DNA of 64,000 bases from Paludisphaera mucosa. Its GTDB lineage: Bacteria; Planctomycetota; Planctomycetia; Isosphaerales; Isosphaeraceae. The stretch covers positions 3,472,001 to 3,536,000 of the forward strand of contig NZ_JARRAG010000002.1 in assembly GCF_029589435.1 (NCBI RefSeq), in the 5' to 3' direction. The translations under genes were made by a program, and so were the position numbers. The notes below the pieces were generated by a model. That model saw nothing but the letters and a program-made list of their open reading frames with translations, did not search any database and was not told the origin of the DNA. Position 1 is the first letter of the stretch. Every line of letters starts with the position of its first letter. Shown piece after piece: positions 9,154 to 19,800 of this stretch.

Positions 9154-9963
9154 ATGCCGAAGATGGTCGAGACGCTGGAATCGCCGCCCGCCGCCGCCGT
9201 CCGCCCGGGCCCGATCCGCCGGTTCCTGGGCTGGTGCGTCCACGCCTATACCGCTTCGGGGCTGGCGATCGCCGCGGTGATCCTGGCGCTGCTGGTCGAG
9301 GGCGGACCGGACGCCTTCCGCTGGTCGTTCCTGCTGATGCTGGTCGCGGTGCTCGTCGACGCCTCCGACGGCACGTTCGCCCGCGCGGTGCGGATCAAGG
9401 AGGCCGTCCCCAGCTTCGACGGCCGCCGGCTCGACGACATCACCGACTTCCTGACCTACACGTTCCTGCCGCTGATGCTCGTCTGGCGCGCCGGGCTGAT
9501 CCCGCCCGGGACCGAGGCCTGGCTGATCGCCCCGCTGCTGGCGAGCGCGTACGGCTTCTGCCAGGTCGACGTGAAGACGCCCGACGGCTACTTCCTGGGC
9601 TTCCCGTCGCTCTGGAACGTCGTCGCGTTCTACCTGTACGTGCTGCCGATCCCGCAGGCCGCGGCCCTGGGGATCCTGCTCTTCCTGGCCATCCTGACGT
9701 TCGTGCCCGTGAAGCACCTGTACCCGTCGCAGCCGGGGCCGCTGAACCGGTTCGCGACGATCACGGGGATCGTCTGGGGCGTGCTGATGGTCTGGCTGCT
9801 CTGGATCCTGCCCACCTCGGCCAGCCCGGAGTTCTCGACCGCGACGCGGGCGCTGGCGTACGTCTCGCTGATCTACCCGGCGTTCTACATGGCGGCGTCG
9901 TGGTACGTCACGCTCCAGGGCTGGCTGCGACCGCGACCGCCGGCCCCGTCGCCGTCTCCCTAA
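9154..9963 (+). CDS. pcs: Phosphatidylcholine synthase
   Basis: A 269-residue CDP-alcohol phosphatidyltransferase with about eight membrane helices. The signature is D-G-x2-A-R, then 12 residues, then G-x3-D-x3-D, starting at Asp72. The 12-residue spacer, rather than the usual eight, is the mark of bacterial Pcs, which joins choline to CDP-diacylglycerol. Other Pcs-like stretches include VHAYTASG near the N-terminus, SLWNVVAFYLYVL and ILTFVPVKHLYP. It starts 10 bases after the permease stop. Together with the methyltransferase this suggests a phosphatidylcholine cluster. Pcs needs free choline, whereas the methyltransferase would give phosphocholine, so a phosphatase elsewhere would be required. 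The last 56 bases overlap the convergent MFS gene. Confidence 0.83.
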   Translation: MPKMVETLESPPAAAVRPGPIRRFLGWCVHAYTASGLAIAAVILALLVEGGPDAFRWSFLLMLVAVLVDASDGTFARAVRIKEAVPSFDGRRLDDITDFLTYTFLPLMLVWRAGLIPPGTEAWLIAPLLASAYGFCQVDVKTPDGYFLGFPSLWNVVAFYLYVLPIPQAAALGILLFLAILTFVPVKHLYPSQPGPLNRFATITGIVWGVLMVWLLWILPTSASPEFSTATRALAYVSLIYPAFYMAASWYVTLQGWLRPRPPAPSPSP

Positions 9964-11323
9964 GCTCCCAATCGCGGGCCTGCTTCTGGCCCTCGTCGAC
10001 GTCGACCATGGCCAGCAGGAAGCCGCCCACGAGGAAGAAGCCGATCACGCCCAGGATGGCCCCCCGGCTCGACCCCGAGGCGAAGTTGATGATGGCGAAC
10101 ATCGCCGGCCCCATGATCCCGGCGAACTTCTCGACGACCGCGAAGAAGCCGAAGAACTCGCCCGACTTCGACCGCGGGATCATGCTCGCGAAGAGCGACC
10201 GGGAGAGCGCCTGCGTGCCCCCCTGCACGACGCCGACGAGCACGGCCAGGATCAGGAAGTCCCGGCTGGTCTTCATCGAGTAGCCGATCACGCAGATGAC
10301 CGTGTAGACCGCCAGGCCCAGGAGGATCGACCGCTTCACCCCGATCCTGCCGGCGAACGCGCCGAAGAGGAACGAGCAGGGGATGCCGACGAACTGGACC
10401 AGCATGATCGACGCGATCATCACGGTCCGGTCAATCCGCAGCTCCTCGCCGTAGATCGTGGCCATGCGGATGATGGTGCCGATCCCGTCGTTGTAGATCA
10501 GGAAGGCCACGAGCATCAGCAAGCCCTGACGGAAGCGGCGGATGTCGCGGGCCGTCTCGCCGAGGCGGCCGAGAGTGGCCCGCACCGGGTTCAAATGCGA
10601 CCAGCGCTCGCCGCCGAAGGTGGGGGGCTCGGGGACGCGGCGAAAGAGCGGGATCGAGAAGACGAACCACCAGACCGCGACCGAGACGAACGCCAGCCGG
10701 GTCGGGAGCGTCGCCTGGGCCTCGGAGAGCCCCTCGCCCGAGGGGAGGCCGAACCAGCTCGGCTTCGTGATCCAGGCCAGGTTCAGTCCCAGCAGCAGGC
10801 CGCCGCCGATGTACCCCAGCGCGTAGCCGGACGTCGAGACCCGGTCGATCTCGTCGTCGCTTGCGATGTGAGGCAGCAGCGCGTCGTAGAAGACGAAGCT
10901 GGCGTTCGCGCCGATGTTCGCCAGGATGAAGAGGATCGAGGCCAGGATCCAGTCGCCCGTGTGGATGAAGTACATCGCGGCCGTCGCGAGCAGGCCGAGC
11001 CCCAGGAAGAGGCCGAGCAGCGGCTTCTTCCGCGCCGTGTGGTCGGCGTAGGCGCCCAGCAGGGGCGACATCAGGGCGACGATCACCATCCCGAGCGTCG
11101 TGACCGCGGCCAGGCGCCCCGAGGCGACCTTGGGCTCCTCGCCCGCGCACGCGACCTGGGAATAGTAGATGGGGAAGACGGCCGTGATGATGACGCACAT
11201 CATCGCCGAATTGGCCCAATCATACATCGCCCAGGCGCGAAGCTCGGGCCGGTCCAGGCCGAGCCGTCTCAGCAGGCCCGGCCCGATCGATCCGCCCCGG
11301 GTCGCGTGGTCAACCTCGGCCAT
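9908..11323 (-). CDS. Atg22/UMF1-like MFS transporter
   Basis: A 471-residue major facilitator protein with about 12 membrane helices. The N-terminal RAWAMYDWANSAM segment followed by VFPIYYSQV is the hallmark of the UMF1 (Atg22-like) family, whose yeast member exports amino acids from the vacuole; bacterial substrates are mostly unknown. The loop GAYADHTARKK is the usual MFS loop 2-3 motif. Its 3' end overlaps the end of pcs by 56 bases in the opposite direction, so the two transcripts can pair at their tails. An efflux adaptor gene starts divergently upstream. Substrate not assigned. Confidence 0.85.
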   Translation of the reverse strand: MAEVDHATRGGSIGPGLLRRLGLDRPELRAWAMYDWANSAMMCVIITAVFPIYYSQVACAGEEPKVASGRLAAVTTLGMVIVALMSPLLGAYADHTARKKPLLGLFLGLGLLATAAMYFIHTGDWILASILFILANIGANASFVFYDALLPHIASDDEIDRVSTSGYALGYIGGGLLLGLNLAWITKPSWFGLPSGEGLSEAQATLPTRLAFVSVAVWWFVFSIPLFRRVPEPPTFGGERWSHLNPVRATLGRLGETARDIRRFRQGLLMLVAFLIYNDGIGTIIRMATIYGEELRIDRTVMIASIMLVQFVGIPCSFLFGAFAGRIGVKRSILLGLAVYTVICVIGYSMKTSRDFLILAVLVGVVQGGTQALSRSLFASMIPRSKSGEFFGFFAVVEKFAGIMGPAMFAIINFASGSSRGAILGVIGFFLVGGFLLAMVDVDEGQKQARDWELRETATGPAVAVAASPGA

Positions 11324-11775
11324 GTCCCTCGGTCCCCCTCCAACCTCTTGCCCGGTCGCCGCCCCGCCGCGCGTGAGGCCGCATCGCCCAGCTCCCCTTT
11401 CTATGCCGCTTCCGCCGCTTTGACCAGGGCATCTTGCCGGGGCGCACCTCCGGCAACCTTAAAAATGGATAACAAACCTAGATGTTGGTGGACAATCCCC
11501 TCGGTCCACGCGGATAGTTGTCACGGAGATGAATCCTGGGCCGTCGCCCCCGCGGCGACGACCGATGCCATGCGACCCGCCAGGCCCGAGGCGTGATCGA
11601 ACGCCGGGACCCGGGCCGCCTACCTCGCTCTCACCGGAATTCCTCCATCCGGGCCGTCGTCCCGCGACCTTGGCGTCGCGGCGTCCCGCCCGCCGGATCC
11701 GTCGCACCGACGCTCTCTCCCTCGCGGCGCGACGACCACAGGCTGTACCAGGCCCACGAACCGCATCGAGGGAAT
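11324..11775. other. Divergent intergenic region with an inverted repeat
   Basis: These 452 bases lie between the leftward MFS gene and the rightward metal-efflux adaptor. The stretch around 11455-11525 is less GC-rich than its surroundings and follows an inverted repeat listed separately. Short frames on both strands have no support as genes. I could not place a convincing -35/-10 pair. Confidence 0.5.
11434..11456. promoter_or_regulatory. Inverted repeat TTGCCGG-N9-CCGGCAA
   Basis: A perfect 7-bp inverted repeat with a 9-base spacer, in the space between two divergent genes (MFS transporter and metal-efflux adaptor). The layout fits a dimeric repressor site, or a small RNA hairpin. It has no T-tract, so it is not a standard terminator. 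No matching regulator gene is adjacent. Confidence 0.4.
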
Positions 11776-13428
11776 ATGTTACGACCGCTTCCGTCGCACT
11801 TGATGACGTACGCCAGGGCCGGATGGATCGTCGGGCTGGTCGCGGCCCTCGCCGTCGGCTTCGGGGCGTGGCACACGTGGGGCAAGTCGCATCCCGCCGA
11901 GCCGGGCCCCGACGCCGCGCGGGAGGCCGTCGCCGAGGCGCCGAAGCCCGCGGCCAAGGGCCCGCACGACCGGGTCGTCAGGATCTCCGCCGAGCAGCAG
12001 AAGCTCATCGGCGTCGAGGTCCAGCCGGTCAAGCTCGAGCCCGAGACGATCCTGGTCCGCGTCCCGGGGCGGATCGCCCCCGACGAGAACCGCTTCGCGT
12101 TCATCACGCCCCGGGCCCCGGGGATCGTGCGGAGCGTCGCAGTGCGGATCGGACAGGACGTCAAGGCCGGCGAGGTGCTGGCGACGATCGAGAGCGCCTC
12201 GGTGGGCCAGGCCCGGCTCGACCTGTTGATGAACCTGCAGTCGCTCGACGTCGCGCTGGCGCAGGCCCGCTGGCAGGAGACGATCCTCAAGAACACGCTG
12301 GAGTTGGTCGTCCGGCTCCGGGCCGAGGACACGCCCGAGGAGATCAACGCCAAGTTCGCCGACAAGCCGGTCGGCACGAACCGCGAGCGATTGATGACCG
12401 CCTACACGGCCCACCGCCTGGCCAAGGCCAACCTCGCCCGCAAGAACGACCTGTACGACCAGGAGATCATCCGGGGCCAGCTCATGGAGGAGAGCAAGGC
12501 CCGCTTCGACGCCGACCTCGCCGCCTACCAGACGCTCCTCGATCAGATGGGTTACGAGAGCAACCTGGCGAACGTCCGCGCCCAGCAGGCGCTGCGGCAG
12601 GCCGAGACCTCGGTGCTCGTCTCGCGCGAGAAGCTCCAGGTGCTGGGCGTCGACCCCGACGACGACGATTACATCCCCAAGACGCTGAAGCAGCAGAACA
12701 TCACGGCCGAGGTGCCGGCCTCCAGGTCCAAGATCCCCGGCGAGAAGAGCGCCGTCACGGACGTCGCCGAGGCCATGTCGGTCGGGACCAAGGCCGCCGC
12801 CCCGAGCGACCCCAAGCCGCTGCCCGCGGAGCCCGCCAGCCTGTACAAGCTCAAGGCCCCCTTCGCCGGCACGATCCTCGACCGCGAGCTGGTCGTCCCG
12901 GGCGTTGCGGTCGACGTGACCCACCGGATCTTCACGCTGGCGAACCTGGACCAGGTCTGGGTCGAGGCCAACATCAACCCCGGCAACCTGCCGTACATCC
13001 AGGACGACGAGAACGTCTCGATCTCGTTCATGTCCGACGCCTACCCCGAGAAGCAGTTCAAGGCGCGGCTGCTCTACACCGGCGACCTCGTCGTCGAGAA
13101 GACCCAGACGGTGACCCTGCTGGCGCGGGCCGAGAACCCCGATCGGTTCCTCAAGCCGGGCATGTACATCGACGTGGCCCTCTCGGTGCGCTCGCAGGAG
13201 CAGGTCCCGTCGGTGCCCAGCGACGCCCTGCTCTCCGACGACGAGCGCTGGATCGCCTTCGTGCGGACCGGCCCCGAGTCGTTCGAGCTGCGCGAGGTCA
13301 AGACCCGCGGCCCCGGCGAGGAGCGGACGGCCGTCTTCTCCGGCCTCCGGCCCGGCGAGGACGTCGTGACCCGGGGCGCGTTCAAGCTCAAGGCCGAGTG
13401 GATCCGCATGGCGTCGACCGAGTCCTGA
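11776..13428 (+). CDS. RND efflux periplasmic adaptor, CusB/CzcB-like
   Basis: A 550-residue membrane-fusion protein. It starts with a signal anchor (about residues 12-32), then a barrel-sandwich half (GRIAPDENRFAFITPRAPG and a VGQDVKAGEVLATIES lipoyl-like turn). A long helical hairpin follows (about residues 150-290), then the second barrel half (LKAPFAGTILDREL) and a beta-barrel and membrane-proximal domain ending near residue 550. This order fits the heavy-metal branch of adaptors. The ATG at 11776 has GAGGG close upstream; open frame before it is not conserved in character. A 14-bp palindrome (13441-13454) follows the stop, and the cognate pump starts 100 bases on. No outer-membrane factor is nearby. 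Metal specificity is not readable. Confidence 0.85.
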   Translation: MLRPLPSHLMTYARAGWIVGLVAALAVGFGAWHTWGKSHPAEPGPDAAREAVAEAPKPAAKGPHDRVVRISAEQQKLIGVEVQPVKLEPETILVRVPGRIAPDENRFAFITPRAPGIVRSVAVRIGQDVKAGEVLATIESASVGQARLDLLMNLQSLDVALAQARWQETILKNTLELVVRLRAEDTPEEINAKFADKPVGTNRERLMTAYTAHRLAKANLARKNDLYDQEIIRGQLMEESKARFDADLAAYQTLLDQMGYESNLANVRAQQALRQAETSVLVSREKLQVLGVDPDDDDYIPKTLKQQNITAEVPASRSKIPGEKSAVTDVAEAMSVGTKAAAPSDPKPLPAEPASLYKLKAPFAGTILDRELVVPGVAVDVTHRIFTLANLDQVWVEANINPGNLPYIQDDENVSISFMSDAYPEKQFKARLLYTGDLVVEKTQTVTLLARAENPDRFLKPGMYIDVALSVRSQEQVPSVPSDALLSDDERWIAFVRTGPESFELREVKTRGPGEERTAVFSGLRPGEDVVTRGAFKLKAEWIRMASTES

Positions 13429-13528
13429 CCGCGGCCGCCGGCCCGTCGACGGGCGGCTCGCGGCGGGCCTCGGCCCGGCCGCGGGCCGCATCCGCCCCCC
13501 CCCGCCCCCTCCAACCCCCCACGCGAAT

Positions 13529-16500
13529 ATGTTCGACCGCTTGATCGACTGGGCGCTGCGCAACCGCCCGATGGTCCTGTTGCTGCTCGTCGGGCTGGGG
13601 CTGTGGGGCGCGCGGTCGCTCGTGAAGCTGCCGATCGACGCGACGCCCGACATCACCAACGTCCAGGTGATGGCCCTGACCAGCTCGCCCGGGCTGGGCC
13701 CGGTCGAGGTCGAGCAGTTCATCACGATCCCGGTCGAGAACGCGATGAACGGGATCCCCCGGATCCAGGAGGTCCGCTCGTTCTCGCAGTTCGGCCTCTC
13801 GGGCGTGACGATCGTCTTCGAGGAGGGGACGGACATCTACTGGGCCCGCCAGCAGGTCGGCGAGCGGCTCGCGGTCGTCCGGTCGTCGATCCCCCCCGAA
13901 TTCGGCCAGCCCGAGATGGGGCCGATCACGACGGGGCTCGGCGAGGTCTTCCAGTTCGAGGTCAAGAACGCCCCCGACGCGGCCCGCCCGCGCTCGCTGA
14001 TGGAGCTGCGGACGATCCTCGACTGGGAGATCGCCCGGCCGCTCAAGAGCGTCCCCGGGGTGGTGGAGGTCAACGCGTTCGGCGGCGAGCTGAAGACCTA
14101 CGAGGTCCGGCTCGACCCCGATCAGCTCCTGGCCCGCAACATCGCGGTCAACCGCGTCTTCGAGGCCATCCGCCAGAACAACAGCAACGCCGGCGGCGGC
14201 TACCTCGAACGCCTGGGCGAGCAGCGCGTGATCCGCGCGGTGGGGCTGGTGAGCAGCCTGGAGGACCTGTCGGAGATCGTGCTCGACACGACCCCGTCGG
14301 GGACGCCGGTGTACGTCCGCGACGTCGCCGAGGTCCGCTTCGCCCCCTTGATCCGCAACGGCGCCGTGACCCGCGACGGCGAGGGCGAGGCCGTCACCGC
14401 GACCGCCATGATGCTCGCCGGCGAGAACTCCCGCGCGGTCGTCGACCGGATCAAGGCGAAGCTCGACGAGATCCGCCCGCGGCTGCCCGAGGGGATCGTC
14501 GTCGAGCCCTTCTACGACCGCGCCGTGCTGATCACCCGCACGATCACGACCGTGGCGTCGAACCTGGCCGAGGGCGGCCTGCTCGTCGTGGCCGTGCTGC
14601 TGGCGATGCTCGGCAACCTGAAGGCGGGCCTGGTCGTCGCGCTGGCGATCCCGCTGTCGATGCTCTTCGCGATCAACATGATGGTCTACTACGGGATCGC
14701 CGGCAGCCTGATGAGCCTGGGCGCGATCGACTTCGGCCTGATCGTCGACAGTTCGGTCATCATGATGGAGAACTGCGTGAGCCACCTGGCCCACGCCGAC
14801 AAGCGGCGTTCGGCCGTCGACGTGGTGCGCGAGGCGGCGTACGAAGTCCGCAAGCCGGTCGTCTTCGGCGTCGCGATCATCACGATCGTCCACCTGCCCC
14901 TGCTGGCGCTCGAGGGGGTCGAGGGCAAGATGTTCCGGCCGATGGCCCTGACCGTCGTCTTCGCCCTGATCGGCTCGCTGATCCTGAGCCTGACGGCGAC
15001 GCCCGTGCTGGCCTCGCTGATTCTCAGGCCGGGGACGTCCGAGGTCGAGACCCCGCCGGTGCGACTCGGCAAGTGGATCTACCGGCCGTTCCTGCGGTTC
15101 GCCATCGACCACCCGGTCGTCGTCGTCGCCGTCTCGCTGCTGGCGTTCGCGGCCACCATGCCGGTGGCGATGAGCCTGGGGGGCGAGTTCATCCCCAAGC
15201 TCGACGAGGGGGACGTCCTCATCGTCGTCACCCGGCCCCCGAGCGCCTCGCTCACCGAGAGCCTCGAGGACTCGACGCGCATCGAGAAGGCGCTCCGCGA
15301 AGCGCTGCCGGACGCCATCGACTCGATCGTCTGCCGGACCGGCCGCCCCGAGATCGGCATCGACCCGGCGGGCGTCAACCAGACCGACGTCTTCGTCTAC
15401 CTGAAGAAGCCGACGGAGACGTACGTCGACATGGCCCTCAAGCCGCTGCACCCCGTGCTGTCGCTGTTCCAGGGCGGCGACCACGGGCCGTCCAAGGCCG
15501 ACCTGATCCGCAGGATGGAGAAGGTCTGCCGCGACGAGCTGCCCGGCGCCTTCTTCAACTTCGGCCAGCCGATCGAGGTCCGGTTCAACGAGATGCTGGC
15601 GGGCGTGCGCGCCGACGTGGGGATCGGGGTCTACGGCGACGACCTCGAGGTTCTCCAGGACAAGGTCAACGAGATCTCCGCGGCCATCAAGGACATCCCG
15701 GGGGCGGCCGACGTCCGCGCCCAGGTGCTCGGCGGCCTCCCCTTCCTCCGCATCCAGATCAACCGCGACGACATCGCCCGCTACGGGATCAACGCGTCGA
15801 CGATCCTCGACGTCGTCTCGGCCCTGGGGGGCAGGGTGGTCGGCCAGGTGATCGAGGGCCAGCGCACGTTCGACCTCCAGGTGCGGTTCGACCCCACGGC
15901 CCGCGACGACGTCGACTCCATCAAGCGGCTCAAGATCGCCGACGCCAACGGCCGCATGATCCCCCTGTCCGAGCTGGCCGACTTCCGTATGGAGGACGGC
16001 GCGTACGAGATCTGGCGGAAGGACCGCCAGCGCCGGGCCATGGTCCAGGCCAACGTCCGCAACCGCGACCTGGCCACGTTCGTCGCCGACGCCCAGAAGC
16101 GCGTCGCCGAGCACGTCGAGATGCCCCGCGGCTACTTCCTGGAGTGGGGCGGGACCTTCCAGAACCTGCAGTCGGCCACCCAGCGGCTGACGATCGTGGT
16201 GCCGGTGGCGCTCGTCCTGATCTTCCTGCTGCTCTACGGCACGTTCCAGTCGGTCAAGCTCGGCCTGCTGATCTTCGTCTCCGTCCCGATGGGGGCGATG
16301 GGCGGGATCCTGGCCCTCTGGCTCCGCGAGATGAACCTGAGCATCTCGGCCGGGGTCGGCTTCATCGCGCTCTCGGGCGTCGCCGTGCTCGACGGCCTCG
16401 TCATCGTCTCGGCGATCCGCCAGCGGGTCGAGAGCGGCGTCCCGATGCGGCAGGCGGTCTCGGAGGCCTCCATGAGCCGGCTGAGGCCCGTCCTCATGAC

Positions 16501-16741
16501 CGCGCTCGTGGCCAGCCTGGGGTTCATCCCGATGGCCTTCTCGACCGGCTCGGGGGCCGACGTCCAGCGGCCGCTGGCGACGGTCGTCATCGGCGGGCTG
16601 GTCACCAGCACGGGCCTCAAGCTCCTGTTCATCCCGGCCACCTACGCCTGGTTCGACCCGGGCCCCAGCCTCCCCGTCGCCGAGGCCGACCCCCTGCCCT
16701 CGGCCGAAGGCGGGCTCGAAGAGGAGGAGCACATGTCCTGA
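13529..16741 (+). CDS. Heavy-metal RND efflux pump, CzcA/CusA family
   Basis: A 1,070-residue inner-membrane RND transporter with the usual two repeats of helices and periplasmic domains. The N-terminus (LPIDATPDITNVQV) and the TM4 proton-relay motif DFGLIVDSSVIMMEN are those of the HME (metal) subfamily. The relay acids are Asp401, Asp407 and Glu414, as expected for CzcA-type pumps. It would export a divalent or monovalent metal using the proton gradient, working with the adaptor encoded just upstream. Length is normal for the family. The 100-base gap from the adaptor is rich in short inverted repeats. An outer-membrane channel is not in the window. Confidence 0.9.
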   Translation: MFDRLIDWALRNRPMVLLLLVGLGLWGARSLVKLPIDATPDITNVQVMALTSSPGLGPVEVEQFITIPVENAMNGIPRIQEVRSFSQFGLSGVTIVFEEGTDIYWARQQVGERLAVVRSSIPPEFGQPEMGPITTGLGEVFQFEVKNAPDAARPRSLMELRTILDWEIARPLKSVPGVVEVNAFGGELKTYEVRLDPDQLLARNIAVNRVFEAIRQNNSNAGGGYLERLGEQRVIRAVGLVSSLEDLSEIVLDTTPSGTPVYVRDVAEVRFAPLIRNGAVTRDGEGEAVTATAMMLAGENSRAVVDRIKAKLDEIRPRLPEGIVVEPFYDRAVLITRTITTVASNLAEGGLLVVAVLLAMLGNLKAGLVVALAIPLSMLFAINMMVYYGIAGSLMSLGAIDFGLIVDSSVIMMENCVSHLAHADKRRSAVDVVREAAYEVRKPVVFGVAIITIVHLPLLALEGVEGKMFRPMALTVVFALIGSLILSLTATPVLASLILRPGTSEVETPPVRLGKWIYRPFLRFAIDHPVVVVAVSLLAFAATMPVAMSLGGEFIPKLDEGDVLIVVTRPPSASLTESLEDSTRIEKALREALPDAIDSIVCRTGRPEIGIDPAGVNQTDVFVYLKKPTETYVDMALKPLHPVLSLFQGGDHGPSKADLIRRMEKVCRDELPGAFFNFGQPIEVRFNEMLAGVRADVGIGVYGDDLEVLQDKVNEISAAIKDIPGAADVRAQVLGGLPFLRIQINRDDIARYGINASTILDVVSALGGRVVGQVIEGQRTFDLQVRFDPTARDDVDSIKRLKIADANGRMIPLSELADFRMEDGAYEIWRKDRQRRAMVQANVRNRDLATFVADAQKRVAEHVEMPRGYFLEWGGTFQNLQSATQRLTIVVPVALVLIFLLLYGTFQSVKLGLLIFVSVPMGAMGGILALWLREMNLSISAGVGFIALSGVAVLDGLVIVSAIRQRVESGVPMRQAVSEASMSRLRPVLMTALVASLGFIPMAFSTGSGADVQRPLATVVIGGLVTSTGLKLLFIPATYAWFDPGPSLPVAEADPLPSAEGGLEEEEHMS

Positions 16742-16891
16742 TCCCGACTCCCCCCGCCGGGCGCGCCGGGCGGCCCCGGGAACGGGCGGACCGTCGCTTG
16801 TCGACGTCCATGCGCGGGTGATACACTACGGCCGACGGTCGTCTTTCGGGCCCCGCGCCCGGTCCCCGGCTCTCGGGATCTCCACACGGTC

Positions 16892-19800
16892 ATGTCCACC
16901 ACCGCGCCGCAGAACGAATCCGTCCGAAAGCGCCGCGCGGCCTGCGAGCGCCTCAAGGAGCGGATCCGGGAGCAGGGCTCCACGCGCGTCGAGGACCTTC
17001 TCGCCGAGGAGCCGGGCCTCGTCGACGACGACGACGCCCTGCTCGAGCTCATCCTCGCCGAGATGACGGCCCGCCGCGCGATGGGGGACGCCTGGTCGAC
17101 CGCGGAGTGGGAGGAGCGGATCCGGGGCATGATCCCCGATCCGGGCCGGCGCGGGGCGCTCCAGAGCCTCCTGTCCACCGAGATGACGACGCTCTCCGAG
17201 TCGAACGGGGACGGGGCGCGTCCCGCCGCCGTCGTCCCCCGCGGCCGGATCGGCCGGTACCACATCCTCGAGGAGATCGGCCGCGGCGGCATGGGGGTGG
17301 TCTACAAGGCCCGCCAGCTCAACCCGGGCCGGATCGTGGCGATCAAGATGATCCTGGCGGGCGACCACGCCAACGTCCGCGAGCGGGCCCGCCTGCGCAC
17401 CGAGGCCGAGGCCGCGGCCAAGCTCGCGCACCCCAACATCGTGCAGATCCTCGACGCCGACTATCACGAGGGGCTGCCGTTCCTGGTCATGGAGTTCGTC
17501 GACGGCGGCAACCTGTCCCAGATGCTCCGGTCCATGCCGCAGCCGATCCGCTGGTCGGCCCGCCTGATCGAGACCCTCGCCCGCGCGATCCATGCGGCGC
17601 ACCGCTCGGGGATCGTCCATCGCGACCTCAACCCGACCAACATCCTGATGACCCAGGCCGGGGTGCCGAAGATCGGCGACTTCGGGCTCGCCAAGTTCCT
17701 GCTCACCGACGCCGGCGCCTCGCAGTCGGGCAAGCTGCTGGGCACCCCCTCTTACATGGCCCCCGAGCAGCTCTCCGACGGCAGCCTGAACGTCGGCGCG
17801 CAGACCGACGTCTACGCCCTCGGCGCGGTCCTCTACGAGATGCTCACCGGCACGCCCCCGTACCGCGGCCTGACGCCGATGGAGACGCTCTGCCAGGTCG
17901 CCGAGGGGGAGATCGTCCCCCCCTCCAAGCTGCGGCACGGCCTGCCCGAAGACCTGGAGACCATCTGCCTGAAATGCCTGGAGCGGAACGCCGCCGCCCG
18001 CTACGCCGACGCCCGGGCGCTGGCCGACGACCTCCGCCGCTTCCAGGACCGCGAGCCCATCCAGGCGCGACGCACCCCCCGCCTCCGGCGCGCGATGCAG
18101 TGGGCCAGCCGCGAGCCGCTGGCCGCCGCGTTCCTGAGCCTCAGCTTCCTGCTGCTGCTCACCCTGTTCATCGTCTCGGCGGTCTACAGCCTCTACATCC
18201 AGAGCTACAGCGAGGAGTCGAAGCGGGAGTTCGCGAATCACGAAGTGCAGCGGTACATGAACCGGATCTCCAAGAACAAGGCCGACACCGAGAGCGAGCA
18301 GGCGCGCCGAAACCGCTACGACCACCAGCTCGGCCGCATCCAGGACCACGTCCGGCGGGGCGAGTCCGAGGTGGCGATCGAGACGTTCGACGTCCTCAAG
18401 CGGACGCCGCCGGCGAAGCTCGGCTTCGAGTGGTACTACGTCGACCGCCTGGTCCACCGCTCGGCGCGGCTCCTGAGCGACGCCTCGGCGCACAAGGCTC
18501 CGGTCGGCCGGATCGCCGCGTCGGGCGACGGCAAGACCCTGGTCTCCGGCGACGTCGAAGGCAAGATCGTCGAGTGGGACGTCCCGTCGCGGTCGCCGAC
18601 GACCGTCCTGACGATGGAGAGCCGGATCCCCGTGCGCGGGCTCGCCGTGGCCAGCGATCCCCGGGGCCGACCCTTGGCCTACGCGGCCGTCCACGTCGAC
18701 GAGGAGTCGGCCGTCGTCCGCATCTGGGACGGGTGGGGCCGGCGGAACTCCTGGAGCTTCGGCGAGACGATGCGGGAAGTCGACGAGGTCGGCTTCGCCC
18801 GAGGCGGGACCCTGCTCGCGGTCCGTTGCGGCGACGACGGCCCGCTCCGACGCGCCCTCTTCTTCGCCGCCGACGGCGGGAAGTGGTTCGAGCTGGAGGA
18901 CGACGAGCTTTCCGACACGACCTGCGCGGCCTTCTCGGCCGCGGCCGACGCGATGGCGATCGGCTGCGGCGACGGCTCCGTGGTGGTGCGGGGACGCGAC
19001 GAAGGCCGGGACGCCGTCCTCCACCCTCCCGACCCCGCACGGCCCACGACCCTCGCCTTCTCGGAGGACGGCGACTTCCTGGCGACGGGCTGGGACGACG
19101 GCCGGCTCGTGGTCTGGGATCTCCGCGACGAGACGCCCGCGACCGTCCTGAGCTGCGTCGACGGCCCGCCGACCTACCTCTCGTTCTGCCTGGGCGGCCG
19201 GGGCCTCGTCGTCCTGGAAGGCCCGCGGACGCTGGTCGTGCGGGGCCTCCGGGGGGACGCCTCGCGACGCCCGCTCACGAAGTCGAGCCTGGCCCCGCTG
19301 CGCCTGGCGACCTCGCCCGACGGCCAGGCCCTCGTCGCGGGCTTCGAGACCGAGCCGGTCCAGATCTGGGACCTGGAGGAGCCGTCGGCCGCGCCACGGC
19401 GGGTCAGCGAGCTGCGGGCGCCGAGCTGCCTCCAGTTCTCGCCGGCGGGCGGGTCGCTCTTCCTGAATTTCGACCAGGACGCGATCTTCGTCTGGTCGAG
19501 GTCCCGGGCCCCGCACCCGCGGATGGAGCTGGCGGGCCACGCCGCCGAGGCCTGGTCCCTCGCGTTCTCGGCCGACGGCCGGACCCTCGCGACCGGCGGC
19601 GACGACCACCAGATCAAGCTCTGGGACGTCGAACGGGGGACCGAGCTGGCGGCGATCGAGGCCCACGAACAGACCGTCAGCGGCCTGGCGTTCTCGCCCT
19701 CCGGCGACCACCTCGCCAGCGTGGGATTGGACGGCGCTTGGAAGATCTGGCGCTTCCGCCGCGACGACCCCGGCGGCGGCGCCCGCCTCGAGCTCCTCCG

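Noticed and set aside
13388-16732. 1,114-residue open frame on the minus strand over the metal RND pump
   Set aside because: It is the antisense of a well-supported CusA-like gene and has no protein-like motifs.
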